A stretch of DNA of 6,666 nt from positions 1 through 6,666 of the forward strand of contig CALFEA010000019.1 of the NCBI GenBank assembly GCA_937950385.1, given 5' to 3'. The notes below the pieces were generated by a model. That model was not told where the DNA came from and did no database searches. It saw only the letters and a program-made list of their open reading frames with translations. Source of the DNA: an uncultured Altererythrobacter sp. Its GTDB lineage: Bacteria; Pseudomonadota; Alphaproteobacteria; Sphingomonadales; Sphingomonadaceae. How positions within the stretch are numbered: the stretch's first letter is position 1; every line of letters begins with the position of its first letter. Made by a program: the position numbers and the translations under genes. This document shows, one piece after another, positions 6,249 through 6,666 of this stretch.

Positions 6249-6278
6249 AGGCCAGATTAGGCCAGAAGAGGCCAAACG
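6249..6278 (+). repeat. Three tandem 10-bp units in the M48-DUF4197 gap
   Basis: AGGCCAGATT, AGGCCAGAAG and AGGCCAAACG lie head to tail, sharing the first six bases AGGCCA. They sit in the 152-base gap after the M48 gene. The rest of this gap (6171-6322) shows only a short GC-rich stem at 6285-6298 without a T run, so no terminator is evident and readthrough into the next gene is likely. Confidence 0.6.
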
Positions 6279-6322
6279 CGAGATGCCGCCTAGGTGGCTG
6301 TAAACACAGGGAGATAGGCAGG

Positions 6323-6666
6323 ATGTCAGAAGAGATGAAGCGCGCAAATATTCAAATGGGTCGGCGCATGGTTTTGGGCGGCCTTGCTGGCTCCGCAATC
6401 CTGCTGCCTTTCGGTCAAATCGCGCAGGCGCAATCTTTGGGCGGTTTGGGTCTGGGCAAAATTTTGGGCAAAGCTTCTGACAGCGCTTTGGGCAAGCTGG
6501 AACAGCCGGGCGCTTACTTTAACGACAAGGATATTCGCATTGGCCTGCCGATCATTGGCAAGGCGGGCGGCGGGCTGTTTGGCTCGATCCTCAATGCCGG
6601 TTCAAAGTTGGGCATTCTCGACGGTGTCACCCGCAAAATCAACGATGCGGCAGGGCTGGCCGCCGG
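6323..6666 (+). CDS. DUF4197 family exported protein (N-terminal part, runs off the window)
   Basis: The first 114 codons are present and the gene continues past the right edge. The ATG at 6323 has AGGGAGA (6308-6314) 8 bases upstream; an in-frame ATG four codons later is a weaker alternative. Residues 1-36 form an export signal with a twin-arginine-like motif (GRRMVLGG, Arg14-Arg15), a hydrophobic stretch (17-30) and an AQA cleavage site near residue 36. Tat export is plausible but Sec cannot be excluded, since the motif lacks the usual Phe. The mature part starts with a Gly/Leu-rich run (LGGLGLGKILGK), then shows the DUF4197 pattern: LGKLEQPGAYFNDKDIRIGLP (56-76), GGGLFGSILNAGSKLG (82-97), and TRKINDAAGLAA (103-114). 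DUF4197 has no assigned function known to me. It follows the M48 gene after 152 bases, probably within the same transcription unit. Confidence 0.85.
   Translation, partial: MSEEMKRANIQMGRRMVLGGLAGSAILLPFGQIAQAQSLGGLGLGKILGKASDSALGKLEQPGAYFNDKDIRIGLPIIGKAGGGLFGSILNAGSKLGILDGVTRKINDAAGLAA

Noticed and set aside
6079..6303. Open frame overlapping the M48 3' end and filling the gap before the DUF4197 gene
   Set aside because: There is no good ribosome binding site before ATG 6079 or the internal ATG 6157, the composition is Arg/Pro-rich without a recognisable domain, and it includes the tandem 10-bp repeat. A small protein from 6157 cannot be fully excluded.
1..6666. CRISPR arrays, tRNA or rRNA genes, insertion sequences, toxin-antitoxin or defence genes
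   Set aside because: No spaced identical repeats, RNA-gene sequences, transposase motifs or recognisable defence domains were seen on either strand.

Overview
The window looks like chromosomal DNA of an alphaproteobacterium, most likely a sphingomonad of the Erythrobacteraceae type. This is inferred from the moderately high GC content, the 41-residue zinc-ligand-free ribosomal protein L36, a small secreted protein resembling the Caulobacter CC_3452 family, and the style of the DUF4136-like and DUF4197 proteins. No rRNA, tRNA, insertion sequence, CRISPR array or phage gene was seen, and no gene-free stretch exceeds about 165 bases.

Layout. (1) Positions 1-841: a truncated HxlR-type regulator on the minus strand faces away from a small secreted four-cysteine protein on the plus strand. 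The 162-base gap between them carries repeated TTGCAACT-like elements, including a perfect 10-bp palindrome, that could be operator sites. A strong intrinsic terminator ends the secreted-protein gene. (2) Positions 859-2821, all minus strand: galE (UDP-glucose 4-epimerase), then an intrinsic terminator, then rpmJ (L36), then a YihX-like HAD phosphatase. Transcription runs from galE towards the HAD gene. The terminator lies only 24 bases before the rpmJ start codon, so it may also be part of the rpmJ leader. (3) Positions 2822-2970: a divergent intergenic region with a large, nearly perfect inverted repeat. (4) Positions 2971-6666, all plus strand: a probable operon of a DUF4136-like lipoprotein, an M14 cytosolic-type carboxypeptidase (CCP), a six-helix M48 membrane metalloprotease, and the first part of a DUF4197 protein with a twin-arginine-like signal.

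The genes combine housekeeping functions (galE, rpmJ) with a likely envelope or protein-turnover cluster. Two unrelated zinc proteases (M14 CCP and M48) are separated by only 7 bases and flanked by exported proteins of unknown function. No defence system or other clearly undescribed system is demonstrable. The best leads are the CCP/M48 gene pair, the large inverted repeat upstream of galE, the roughly 17-base-periodic repeats beside the HxlR gene, and the terminator-like hairpin in the rpmJ leader.
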